From positions 10,039,731 to 10,103,730 of the forward strand of contig NW_024881283.1 of NCBI RefSeq assembly GCF_018691265.1: a DNA stretch of 64,000 nt, read 5' to 3'. Below the pieces are notes generated by a model, which saw nothing but the letters and a program-made list of their open reading frames with translations, had not been told where the DNA came from and ran no database searches. This DNA comes from Tyto alba. Lineage: Eukaryota > Chordata > Aves > Strigiformes > Tytonidae. Within the stretch, counting starts at the first letter, position 1. Every line of letters begins with the position of its first letter. This document shows positions 39,501 through 52,900 of the stretch, piece by piece. A program made the position numbers and the translations under genes.

Positions 39501-42500
39501 CTGTTACTCTACTTGGTCAGTCAGCTCTAACCATGTGCTTTTTCTTGTAAAATTATTTATTTCAGAAGAGACACAACAGAGAAGAGCTGGGGTGAAAGCT
39601 CTTCTAATTGTTTTAGTCTATTGAAATATTTCAAGCAGTATGGAGTTCAGTGTAAATAAAGGTAACTTACAGATGATAATATGCTGAAGTGTAGTTTGTT
39701 CTCAAGCTACAGGGTTGTCATTTAGTAGAGAGCTATCCTGAAATTACACGGTTTATGGGATATACTTGTAATCTTGCAGAAGTGTTTTTTTTTCTGGTTT
39801 TATCCTATCAAAGCTCCTCAGGGTTCAGTTGGGAGCAACACTTGGATTCTGAGAGGCAATTTAGATCATCATCCTATGTCTTCTAGTAGTTCCTCTTACC
39901 ATTTGTTTCTCATGCTTCTTTTCTGTGTGTTAGTTTACTATGCTAAACTTTTGATTGCTTTGGCCAACGGACTAGGAAATGTTGCTTTTTCAACATATGT
40001 ATTTAGTAAATTAAAAGGAAATAGTTGTTCCTTTCACACATTCTTTCCCTGAAAAATGACTGTGCATAAGAATGAACTCTTACTTCTTCAGTGGTTGTGC
40101 TTTTCAATTTTCAACACTGGTGCAATTTATTTTTTTCTCATAGAACAGGAAACATTTTTTTTTTTTCCTGCATACTTTCCATTGTGGAATATACTAAAAT
40201 ACTTAAGTTGAATTGATATAGCATCTTTATCATAGTGAAAGGGAAGAACATGAACATGTAACATGATTTTTAAAATAAAAGCCAACTTTCTGTTTCTGGA
40301 AAGTACCATCTCTCGTGAAGATTCACCACCCACTTTCCCAGAGGTTGCTCCTGTGACGGGCGTTGTGGTGTTGCTGAAAGTGCCCTGGCAGTAGCTGGAG
40401 TATTTGGTAACCGTATATGCAGTTTGGCTTTAGAGGGCGACTGAAAGTGAAGACACTGCAAGTCAGTCCACTGGAATTTGCTTAAAATGGTTACAGCAGC
40501 AGAAGTACTCGATTGGTTATGTTTATATACCTAAATGTGTCTATTTTTAATCGGATGAAAAAAAAGATAAAGTTATACTAATATAGTTCCTTTTTTCTTC
40601 TTGGCTCTTACCCATTGGTCACTTCTGCTGAAAAGTTTGTTGATAACTTTTATGCAATATTCAGTTAATGCAAACTTTGTTTTTACAATCCTTTTCCTAA
40701 TTCCCAGAGCAATCTTAGTTTTTTCCCACTTCTAGAATGTGGGTGATGAACTTCACAGAGCGTTTGTTTCACAGACACTCAGGTTTTGGCAGTTTGTTCT
40801 CAAAATGCCTCTGTTCATTTCCTGATTTGAGATGCTTTTTAGCCATTCAAATAATTAATTAAAATAACTTCAAGTATGCCATTTCTGGACCGTCACAACA
40901 GTTACTGATGCTCAGTTTTCTTGGGGACTCCATGATCTCCTGCACTTGCAGAGTGTTTATTTTGTTCTCTCCTAGGGCAACAGAGGCCAAGGACTTCTGC
41001 TTGCTGAAGTAGAGCAGATTAAGGGGTCTCAAAGCCACAGACAGTTGTGGACTGCTGTATAGGTTAAAAACATTTTTACTATATGATCCTTCATCGTTCA
41101 CTTGTATTTTGAGCTTCCTTAAATAACATGAGAGGATCCCTGATGATTTAAAGCTGAAATGCTGATTACATATTAGAAATAGATCAACACAAATAAAAAT
41201 CCAGCTCTTAGTTAAAAATGTACGTGTTGTGTTTATGCAGTAATAAGTTTTCATTAACACTATTGCAGTTGAAGTGTCTGATCAGAACCACCTAAAATTC
41301 TACTTCTGGATTTATTACACTGCACAGCCCTTAGACATACCCTGGAAATCCAAAGACAAATTTTAAGTCCTTATACGCATGCCACCTCTACCTGGAGCTG
41401 GACTAACTTAGTGGTGGATGATTTTGGAACAGGTTTCGGAAAATACAAGTTGAGGCAAAAGACCAATGATTCATGTTACAGGAAGTCTTAGTGACCTGCC
41501 AATGATGCTTTTGAAAGGATGAGGATAGCTCACCAATCCTAAATAAGAGGATAGAAGAGTATAATAGCAAGTTGCCTTTTCAGTGCACTGATTAAAACTG
41601 AGGTCAGGTTTCCTTGCAGTATCTTTGGCAGCCTTCATTTTGCTAATGTGGGTGCTGCAACCTAAAGCTTCCAATGAGAGTTACTTTTGTTTTTCTGGCT
41701 CAGAGTGCAGATGGACAGATCTGCAGAGAAATCAAACAAACATGATCAAGTATGTGTGAAAGTGTCCAACTCTGAAACAAACTCTGCAGAATTATGAGTA
41801 TCGATTCAGCATTCTTGTTTGCTAACAGTGGAGATGTTTCCTGACAAATGAAATATATATTCAATTATAATCTGGAAGCTACGTGTCTGGACTTTCCTCT
41901 GCTTATAGTATCATTTTTCATGCCTTCTATGTAAAAGCCAAAACATCAATAACAGTGTATACAGATCCATTTTGAGTGGTAAGGCCGTAAAGTAAGAAAC
42001 TTTTTCAGCAGCTATAATTTTGCGGTTGAACATGCATAGATAAATACATGCTGAACTATAAATCTACCAGTACACTGATTTTTTTTTTTTATTTTTTCTC
42101 TGCCCAAATTACTTATAGCTATGCAATATTTTACTAAACTTGAGGGGAAGAAAATGTAATTTCTTGTAGAAATTACTAAGTAATTCTGTTAAATGCTAAA
42201 GAAATTGCTTCTGATACTGTGAATGAAACTTATGTATTGTTTAAAGAGAGCAGATTTTTCTTCTCAGCTTTGTCAGCTACCTTTGGAATTGCAGAATTCA
42301 AATCTTGATACCAAGTGCTAATGTGAAATACTCGACAATCCAAACACTTAACTCAAACTAGCACTTAGTTCCTTTCCCAGCCTATTACTGAAACCTCCAG
42401 TTTTTAGGAATGGAAATAGAAAGAACTTTATCTAAAAAGTGGAGTCCCCTTCCTCATCACCAAGTCAGGGGCCAAAGCATTTTCCATTTAAGCTGGAGTA

Positions 42501-43915
42501 TATTGGAACCAACAGGGATTCAAAGGCTGGAGCATATTTTGCAGCGTGCTCAAATTTTAAATTGTAAGGAATTTTGTTTATGGTTGGATACAGTGATTAA
42601 ATAGGCCAACTGTTACTACAGTTGGGAAGCACTGTGGTGGCTGGACAGAAGGGGCCCTAGAGCTCTCCCAGCCGTCTCTGATGCGCTGCGTTTGCTTCCA
42701 CAGCCCTTCGTGGAGGGGAGGGCACAAAAGGAGGTTGTTGGTAGCATGAAAGGGAAAGTTTGTGAATGTCCCTGTAGGAAGCTGCAAAACTGCATGATAC
42801 ACATTTGACTCTTGGATACTGGCAGGAAAATCTGACCAGCTAAAAGAAATACAGCACCTTGAATTTAAATTTGTACCAACCTTCAAATGTAAACAATATG
42901 ACAGTCCTTCCTATTGAGTGAATAGTCCGGAGTATATTTCTCTCCCTAGAGGTAAGAGATGATAAAAATCCTTTAGAAAATCTTGCTCGTTGATACAAAG
43001 TTGACATTTACAAGAGAGCAGATCAGGTAGGCTGCAACTGAAACAATTATATGGTCAAACTGTATTCCCTGAAACATTTTTTTAAGGGACTCTTTAATGT
43101 TTACCTGGATACATGCCTGAAAATAGCCCAAGTAATTCACCATTATAGCTGTTTTGAGTCATTCACTGCTACAGCATAATCTCTTCTGTCTCTGTGAATA
43201 TTTGGAATGATGTCTGAATTATTTTGGCTGCAACAGAACTCCTCACTGGATGATACACACTTGTAACTGATCACAGCAACTGCATAAACTGCACAAGCAG
43301 AGAGGACACGTACGTCCAGGACTTAACCCGAGAGCTCGTAGCGAGGCAGATCTGTGCATATAGGGTTATACTCAAGTAGCTTGAATTATCATTTTTGTTG
43401 GTGATTCCTTCTGAAATGTTGAGTTTAGGAGGTAATTTTTTTTTGTTTTGTTTTTTTTTTTTGTGGTAGGCCTTTTTATTTCTTCATTGTTCTTTAAGCC
43501 AGTGACAGCTGGGTGTATTGGTAGTGATGTGACTGAAATGAAATGGTTTGTCTCTTTAAAGGTACTCTTGCTTAAGCTAGCAGCGGAGCCTCTGCCTTTT
43601 CCTGGGTTTTGCATTAACTTGCTGCTTTCAACTATAGCACTCATAATTACTCTGAGGTGAAAGCCTTTTATTCTTTTTGCAGATTTCCTCCTTAGACTGA
43701 AATAAACTTTCTATTCTGAGCCCAACACCATTCATCAGTTATTAGGTAGCCACTTCAAACATTCATATTTCCAGTCTTACCAAGCTTCATGTCACTCCAT
43801 ACTTTGTCAGGCTGCCAGATGTTGCCAGTTCTCTCAAATCTACCTCATGGCTTCATTTCTCAAATACTTTTATTTCCCCGTTTCCTTCAGATTCAGCTGA
43901 CAGGTGCTTGCAAAG

Positions 43916-46900
43916 ATGTCTAAAACTAACAAATCAAAGTCTGGATCCCGTTCTTCCCGTTCGAGGTCTGGATCAAGATCACGCTCGCGTTCCTTCTCCA
44001 AATCTCGCTCCCGTTCTCGTTCTGTCTCACGGTCAAGAAAACGCAGACTTAGGTAAGTGCATGCAGCTCTGAAGCCAAAGGGTGTGTAACTGTGTTTTTC
44101 CTCTCTGTCCTCTTCAGATGGTTTGTCACTTAACTCTTTTCCAGGGAAAGACTTTGATTAGATTTTAGGACAGATAGTGTCCTGTGTCTTAGGCTGTTTC
44201 CTGCCAACCTGTACTGTTCTGAAGTGTTTTCAGTGAGCTAGGGGAATAAAATGTGACTGTTTATCAGCATTGTCAGGGTATTTCTTTTGAGTCCTTAATC
44301 TGGTCTTTGTAGCATGTTTTGTTGAAAAATAACTTTACTTGTTTGTGCAGGTCTTTTCCCCCTAATATGAATACTAACATACACTCTAATGTACAGTTAA
44401 ATCCGAAGGTGTTTTTGTTAGTATAGCTCATTTTGTCAGGGATACAGTCCACAATAGTTACAGTCTTTTTAGACTAGAGACTAGACTTAGAGAAGGCTTC
44501 TGTGCTTTGTTTTTCCTCAAAGGTAGTAATAGAAGCCCGTGTCAAAATGCTTGTGGTTTTTTCCCCACGTTCTTCTGCAGTTCTTAATTGCTGCTGTAAT
44601 GGGATAGGCCATTGTGCTTCTCCTAATGTGAAGTACACACAGTCTCAGAGATCTAGTTTCCTGTATTAAAAGTACTCATGGTTAATTATGATGTTTGAAA
44701 CTGCCAAAGCAGGGCGAAGTGCAAAAATTCATAGCTTTCTATCCTGGCCTGAGATTATTTTGAGATTTTAAATGCTTTTGATCAGACGTTTGCTTTACTG
44801 CTGTGAGAGAGAGTTTAAGTGCATGTTCGTAGGCAGAGTGGAGAAGAGTTGGGAAGGTCCATCACAAAACATACACCTTTTTGTTTTAAACATCTTTGGG
44901 GGGTTTTTTAAGCTTTTAATGTAATTGATCCCAGACTTGAGAAGCCTTTGCAGATATTGCATGCTTTCTCCCTCTTTCTAAAAATTAATTCAGATGAGTT
45001 TTAATGTCAGTTTAAGATACTGAATACTATGAAAGGTAGGGACAATTTTTGTTGTGGTTTACCTGCCCCTCCCCTCAACATACAGGAGTAAGTTAGCAGA
45101 AATGATCATTCTGGATGGATAAACCAGATAATTAACGTCAGTGAAATTAGCTTTTTGAGAAATTATTGATGTGTATAATAGTTGTTCTTACCTCCCTGAA
45201 TTGCTTCTGATCAGGCCAGTTGAAGGCTCACGTCTTCTGTGGATATCAGGATATCTGGTTTTGGCTAAACATTTTGTATCTGGCAAAGGCATTCCAGTTG
45301 GACTGGGTATAATGATGTTCAGCTGCTTTTACACAAATCTTAAATTAATAACACATTCTGAAAATCATTAGACTGTAAACACATGGAACTGTTAACAATT
45401 AAAGAGATTTTTTTAAATGCAGAGGCTCTAATAAATGTACAGTTGGAGAGAGAAGGACATGACAAAACTAAATTAGAGGCGGAGACTTGAGTCAAACCAA
45501 GTTCTCTGCAGAAGGAAGCTGGAATGCTGGAAGATACGTGGTCATTTGGGAATATCTGCCTAGCTGTGAGGGGACTTGGGAGAGTTGAAACTAAAGGCAC
45601 GCTGTGCAAACATGATCACTTCCTCTGTGCTGCTGCTGAATCTACTTGTGCTTTGTCAATAACTCCTTTTTTAAAAAAAGAATCAAAATGGAGGGGGTTA
45701 GTACAGAGAAGTCATCTTGTATGGCGTTAGGATATTCTCTGAGGTAGGTCTCATGGTATCCTGGCATAAAAGTCCATTACTGTGTACTTCAGCATATACC
45801 ACAAAAGTTGTTTTACTCTTCATTTGGTACTTTTACTGTTTGTTCTAAGTTGTATTGCCATGTTGGGAGTCTGCCTAATATTTCTTGCTTTCTTTATGAC
45901 CTTATTTTTCATTTTTACCTTTTGTAAAGCGGCGGGTGCTTTAGAACTGGAGCAGTGTATATTAGCGGGCTAGCTACAGGGACTGGCAGTGCTGAGAGAA
46001 TTTTTACTTGTGGTGTTTCTTTTGCATAACGCTAACTGTATTTTTCTAAAAAGATTTATTGTAAATAATCTCTGCAACTTTTGGAGTGAAATCTTCTTGC
46101 TGCAAGCCTCTCTAAAACAACAGAACAGATTTTGGAAGTGGCGTACAACAGGTCCCTTGCTGGTAATTGATCACAAATGCAGCGGTTGTCTGAAAATGGG
46201 AGCATATGTGTTCTTAGTGCTTTTGACAAGGGCTCATTATAATTGGTTCTTGCTGTCTGTGTCTGCTTTTCCTTCTCGTCATCATTCGAATGAGTAAGTG
46301 TCTTGGATATGTTGCTTAGGTTTTTTGGTTGTTTGAAGTAAAAGGATGAAGCATATGTTCAAATTATCATTAAACTGTTTGCTAGCAATGACTGTAGTAT
46401 GAATAACGAGCTTCCTGCTAAACTTTAACGAAGTTGATAGGTGGAAGAAATAAAAACAGAGCTAAAGTTGGCCTCTGACTGCATGCATGTATGCTAATTG
46501 TGTAGGAATTGTAACGGCAGTGTTGTGTTCCCTGACCATTACGAGGGTTTGGGATGTGAGCAGAGAGTGGGCAGCCGAGGGGTGTGTATTGCCTGTCTGT
46601 AGCAGTCGTACACGTCCGTTGGAGTGTGACCAATGAAGGTTAGAGCCAGATGTCTCTTAATGCAAGAAGGGACTGTGGAAATGGTTTCAATAAATATTAT
46701 TTACTAAAATTCCATTTGGAAAAATCTCTTTTTCTGTTTAAACTTACTAGTTTGGATGCTTTCTCTGTTTTACTAATGCAGATTTGCTGAAGTCTCAGAC
46801 TTTCAGTGGAAGCTTGTTTTTCTAACAGCTGTGAAATAGTTACTGTAAAGCTGGCCTTTAATCCTGAGCTACAGTGGGCCTTTTAAACAGTTACACAACT

Positions 46901-49900
46901 GCAGCTTCCAAAACTTTAGTGGAAGAGACTATTGGAATGATTAGCCCTTAATGTTTTGCCACTTAATTCTGTATTTTCACAGGCTTTGTGCTTGTCTTGG
47001 ATTCAGTTCCGTTCCTTATGAACGCTCTTGCCTGGCGCAGAGGGACACTGAACAGTGCCATCTCGCGGCACTGGCCCGGAGAGCGAGCGCATCCCTCCGC
47101 TGTCCCCCTTGCTCGGAGCCGCGGTTTCTGAACTGTGGCAAGGAGTGCACCTTTTGAAACGTAACACTATAGAGCGGTGCACCGTTTGCTCCAGTACTGC
47201 TCTTCTCATGTTGAGGTGTAGCGATTTAACTCGCCTGGCAAAGAAGTGGGGTTTCATCTTGATTATCGGCATTTCAAAAGCACACGAGACCTTAGGACAC
47301 AAGCGGAAGATTGTGGACCCGTTCCAGTAACAGTAGCATGACATGCATAAAGAATCTCTTGGGGAAGAGATATGAGGTATAGCCTTGACCTTGAGCCGTG
47401 ACGGACTGGAAGTTTGAGGTCAGTCACTTTTTCTGAAGCTGGATAGCAGCCGTGTTCACTCTAGAAAAACGTGTACTCATCATGGTCTCTGCAATGATCC
47501 TGAAGTCAAATATTTGTTTAGCAGTATCACAGAATTTCCACTGCAGTTTATCGAGAGCAAAGTGTAATGCCTCAACTAGATGAGAGTAAACCAAAGAAAT
47601 TACTTTTAAAAGCTTAGAAAGGAATTTTTCATTTTTCTTATAAGTTTTACAATAAAAATTTGTGACAGAAAAATAAGCTTTAAAATATTTGTGTAATTTT
47701 TTTCTTTTATCAGTTCTAGGTCCCGTTCAAGATCGTATTCTCCATCTCATAACAGAGAAAGGAACCATCCGAGGGTGTATCAGAACCGGGATTTCAGAGG
47801 TCATAATAGAGGATACAGGAGACCGTATTATTTTCGTGGCCGAAATCGAGGGTTTTATCCATGGGGCCAGTATAACCGAGGAGGATATGGGAATTACAGG
47901 TCAAACTGGCAAAATTATCGCCAAGCATATAGCCCTCGTAGAGGGAGGTCGCGCTCTCGTTCACCCAAGAGAAGGTCTCCTTCGCCAAGGTCTAGAAGTC
48001 ATTCTAGAAATTCTGATAAGTCATCTTCTGATCGGTCAAGGAGGTCTTCCTCTTCCCGGTCTTCCTCAAATCATAGCCGAGTTGAGTCTTCCAAGCGTAA
48101 ATCTGGAAAGGAGAAAAAGTCATCTTCCAAGGATGCCCGGGCATCTCAGGCTGCAGGAGATAATCAAGGTGATGAGGCTAAGGAGCAGCCATTTTCTGGA
48201 GCGGTGGCTCAAGATGTCAAGCCACCTGAGGGATCAAAACCATGGCAAGATATGACCACCTATGGTACAAGTTCAGCGTCAAGAGCTTCTGTGTCTGAAC
48301 TTAGCCCAAGGGAACGCAGTCCTGCCTTAAAAAGCCCTCTCCAGTCAGTTGTGGTGAGGCGCCGTTCTCCTCGGCCAAGTCCGCTGCAAAAGTCGAGCCC
48401 CCCGCTGCCCAACCCACCGCAGATGAGCTCTGCTTTACAAAGCAGCAGCACCTCCTTTCAGGCAGGCTCCCACCAGAGCCCCTTTGATCACTGCTCGGCG
48501 GGTTTGAGCCCGACAAGGAAGAGCCCTGTGTGCAAAAGTCCACCACCAATCAGTTCGATTTACAGTGCGTCTCAGAAGGAGGAAACCACAGCTCCCGGAG
48601 GAGGAGCCTTCTCGAAAAGGCGAGTGATGCGTTTTTGTTGTGCCGCTTTTTGGTTTTTTTTTTTGCCAAGCTGGCTCGCGCGGTGGGCGCTCTCCGTGAG
48701 CGCTGCGAGGTCCTTGGGGGGTGTGCAGGCTCCCGCCGGAGCACGGCCCCAGGGCGTGCAGGGTGCTGTGCTGGCAAGCTGTTTGGGCCCGGGACTGTCT
48801 GTAATGACAGAGCAGGATGCAGCCTGGCCCTGTGCTGGAGGGAGCTGGAGCTGTCCCAGAGATTGCACGGGTTCCCTTCAGAATTGTTCAGAGCTCGTGA
48901 ATGCTTGAAGATGTGCCCAGTGAGATTTTTCTAGCAACCTAACAGTGCACACTGGAAGCTTGCGTTTCTGAGTTAGTTACTTTTCAGGTAAAGACACCGT
49001 TTTAGTATTGCATTAGATACTACAAATTAGCAAAATTTAATTAAATCTCACTGCATGCCCTGCTGCAAGCAGCTTAAGGCAGGTGTAGCAGCAGTGCTTG
49101 TGCCTGTGGATGTGGGTAGTATGAGAAACTAAAGCACTGAGATCCACACTGAAATTAAGACACCCTTCCCTGCAGAAGGCATCAACGTACTAATGCTTCT
49201 GTTTGCTGGGTCAGTCCGCTGCAGATTCGTGGGTAAAGGTGACACTTTGTTTTAAAAGATACAGTAGCACTCACAAGTGCTTTTAAATCTCTTCTTTATT
49301 ATTATTTTAAAGGTTACTTTGAACTGATTCTGTATCAAGAGTGTCTGAAACTTGAAGGAAAAAAAAAAAAAATTGTAAATGTAGCTCTTGGGCTTTCCAA
49401 AGCACTGAACTAGCGTCCTTGGGCTTTAACTGCAGTTTCATCAAAGTTAGTGTTTTGCTTAACGTATGTTTTAAAACATAGCTCTGATGCTTTAAGCTAG
49501 CCAAATTGTTGTTCTCACCAGAAGTGTTTTGTCTTCTCACAGCAAAATAAGTGTTCTCCTCTGTTAACCTTTTTGCTTTTATTTGTATTTACAGTCTGTC
49601 ATGAAATATTTAGCTTACCTATGAAACTTGCATCCAAAATTTGAAGTAGCTTTTGAGGCTTTTATTTCCAGTGTGTTGTTTAAAGCAGAACAGCCCAGTT
49701 TGAAAGTTTTGATGTGTTGTTCTCCTGAACCAGGTTTGTAAGTAAATAAACCGATTGGGTAAGATGTTACTATTTTCCTTGAAATGAATCTGTGGGCAAG
49801 CTGTTTTTATTTGTTCTTAAGCCTCATTTCATCAGTTCTGCAAATCCATTTTCTCCTGTACTTGCTAAATTTATTGAGGACTAAAAGCCTAAACCCAGAC

Positions 49901-52900
49901 TGAGTTATCTGCTTTATATTTTAACTATTTTAGGATCTAGAGACAGCTTTCTGTACATGCATAGCTTGATGTTCTCTAAAAATTGACTGCTTTCAACTGA
50001 AATATTAACCTCTTTGATTTTTAATAAGAGAACTATTGTAATGTCTGTTTTATGAACAGGTATCTGGAAGAGCAGAAGACTGAGAATGGGAAAGACAAAG
50101 AACAGAAAGTAACAAATGTTGAAAAGGAAAAAAGTAAAGAAAAAGGGAATTTCTCTGAGTTGGGATCAACAGACGGAAAGGCAAAATCTGACTCCTATGC
50201 ATCCAAAGCTGACTCCGAGAAGGGATACCGCGGCAGCCAGTCGCCCAAGCGCTACAAGTTCCGGGATGATTTTGACAAGCTAAAGGTCCCGGAGTTCCAC
50301 AAGGAAAGTCATTATGGCAAAGAGGAAACAGACGATCAGGAAAAGAAAGACAAGGCAAAGGGCCGAAAAGATTCGGAATTTGATGATGAGCCCAAATTTA
50401 TGTCTAAAGTCGTAGCAACTTCAAGTAAAAGTCAAGAAGAAGATAGGCCAGGAAAGTGGGAAGGCGTGGTGTTCTTGCCGCCTGGAAAAGAGAAGCAAAG
50501 GAAACCTGATGAAATGGAGGAGGAAAGCTATTCTGAAAGATCAAAAAAAGAAGAGAGACCAGCAACCAAGAGAGTTGAACCAGGTCACAGGGGGTTTGTT
50601 CCTGAAAAGAATTTCAGAGTGACCACTTACAAATCAAGCCAGGAAAAAAGTTCTTCCCCCCCGCCAAGAAAGGCTTCTGAGGTGAAAGAGAAACCAGGCA
50701 CCAAAGTAGAGGGGCTAGCTCCTGGCAAATCCTCCTTTTCCATTACTCGTGAGGCCCAGGTGAATATTCGAATGGATTCCTTTGATGAAGATCTTGCACG
50801 GTAAGTAGTTGCTATTTTTTGAGAAGCATAAATAGTGGATTTTTCCTGTTTCTCTTTCTGAGGTCCTCATATGCTTGCCAAGTGTGAGGAAGGCTAAATA
50901 ACATTGCATCACAATTTGGATTTTTTAGAGACAGAGATTCATTTTTTTCTGGCATAATATTTGTGACACCCTTTTTTTTTTTTGTGGTGGCATGTTAGAT
51001 GTTACCAGTTTGCAGATGGTGAAGGTAAAGCATGAAGGTTAAACAACTTCTCTTAATCTTTTCTATAACTAGATGTAAGATTAGATCAGAATGTAAATGC
51101 TTCTGCATCAGGTTCTGTGCTACACCGGGCTCTGGAAAGAGTTAGGTACTCAATGGTTTCTGGCTGCTAGAAGCTTAGTGGTATGGTACAGTTACAGTGC
51201 CACTTAAATGACATTTGATTCTTTGGAGTGTGTTTAACTAGTCTCATTCTCAGCATAGCATTACTGAAACTCTCGGAAGCTCTGAGAGCCGCTTCAGCAT
51301 TGCTTCAGGAAATCTTAAGCCAGTAAAAAGTTACTCCAGAAAATACGCTTGTACAGCAGTAGCCAGTAAGTGTTAATGTGCTCTGTGGAGTGCTAGAGGT
51401 TAATCTAGAATTTAGGAACTTTAGCAAAAGATGACAGCCAGCTAGTGCTGTAAGAACGGGCTTGTGTTTCACAGGATGTCAGAGTTTAATACCTGCACAG
51501 CCCTCCAAATACAGAGTAACACGTGACCTGAATTATTACAGTAACCTGGATCAGTGTATTTTAGAGCTGTTTAAATAAGCGTCCTGCTCATGCTATTGAA
51601 TGTTCTTAGGTGCCTTCATAATATTACATAAAAAATGAAGTCAGCTTCCAACTTCTGAGACATTGTCTTGAACTGCTTCCCTTTACCCCATTCTTCTGTT
51701 TCATGCGGTCTGTTCTTTTTTCTAGTCCAAGTGGCATACTGGCTCAGGAACGCAAGCTGTGTCGTGACCTTGTGCACAGCAACAAAAAAGAGCAAGAATT
51801 TCGTTCCATTTTCCATCATATTCAGTCTGCTCAGTCTCAGCGAAGTCCTTCTGAACTGTTTGCGCAGCACATAGTGACTATAGTCCATCACGTAAGAGGT
51901 AGGTCAGAAGTCCGTGTATCCTCACTCCCCCCTTGCCCCAGTCAGCAGGTTTCGTGCACTCTAGGTAGTGCTCAGAGAGTTGTTGCCAGCAGATATGTCC
52001 TAGATGAGAACAGCGGCCCGATCACGAGTGTTCCTTATTTACATAAATAACTTTTCTGCTGGAAAGGCAGAAAAGACATTCTTGTTTTTACCTGAGCAAT
52101 ATTCAGAGAGACTGTGACTTAGAATTTGTGTGTTCTGGTGAACTTGTGACTCACTTGAATGAACTGCTAGTTTCAAGAGTGAAACCGAAATTTGTCAGCA
52201 GCTTTAGTCAGAGCTCATCAGCAGTGTCCTTCACGTGCCCTGCGTCTGGGGTTAGACCAAGCCCTGGGGCTGATGTGCTTTGTCTTTTTGCAAAAATAGT
52301 ATTAATATTTTGGCATTGTTTACTCAAACCCCCAACAGAGCATCACTTTGGGTCATCAGGAATGACACTGAATGAACGTTTTACCAAATATCTAAAGAAA
52401 GGAATGGAACAAGATGCAGCTAAAAACAAAAAGAGCCCTGAAATCCACAGGTTGGTGCCATTAGACACTGTCTTAACATTTCAGGGGTACTTCACATTTC
52501 CTTCTCATTAACTGTGGAATAATTCCAGTACATAACTAGCTTCAGGAAGAAGGGGAAAAAAAAAAAAAAAAAAAAAAAAGGAGGGGGGGAGCTTTACGTA
52601 CCTTTGGAAATACTGGTCTGCTTTTAATGACATTTGATCTGAAAACTTCAGATTCTTTTTACGAGCGAGATTATATCTGTGCACTTTCTTTACTTTTAGG
52701 AGGATAGATATATCTCCCAGTACTTTTAGAAAGCATGGATTCTCTCAAGAGGAAACGAAAAGCTCCAGAGATCCTGGCTTCAAGGTGAACTGTTACTCTG
52801 ATTAGTTTAATTCATCAAAATGAGTGCATTGGGCATGAACTTAACAGTGATGTTTTTGTTTAAATTACTCTCTACTTAAGTTTGTGTTTTTCTTTTAAGG

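Larger units (their letters stand above)
25478..43890 (+). other. THRAP3: THRAP3 intron 1, about 18.4 kb, AT-rich
   Basis: The first 700 bases are still GC-rich; beyond about 26200 the intron is AT-rich. Only short chance frames are present. It holds long homopolymers (28412, 32767, 33732, 36490), a possible extra leader exon (30212-30277), a GC-rich island at 32530-32766 and a weaker one at 38650-38830. I recognise no repeat family, RNA gene or second protein gene. Confidence 0.6.

Noticed and set aside
51892..51900. Donor GTAAGA at 51892 for THRAP3 exon 51726
   Set aside because: Using it breaks the frame into the next exon. The donor GTAGGT at 51899 gives VHHVREHHFG, matching the family.
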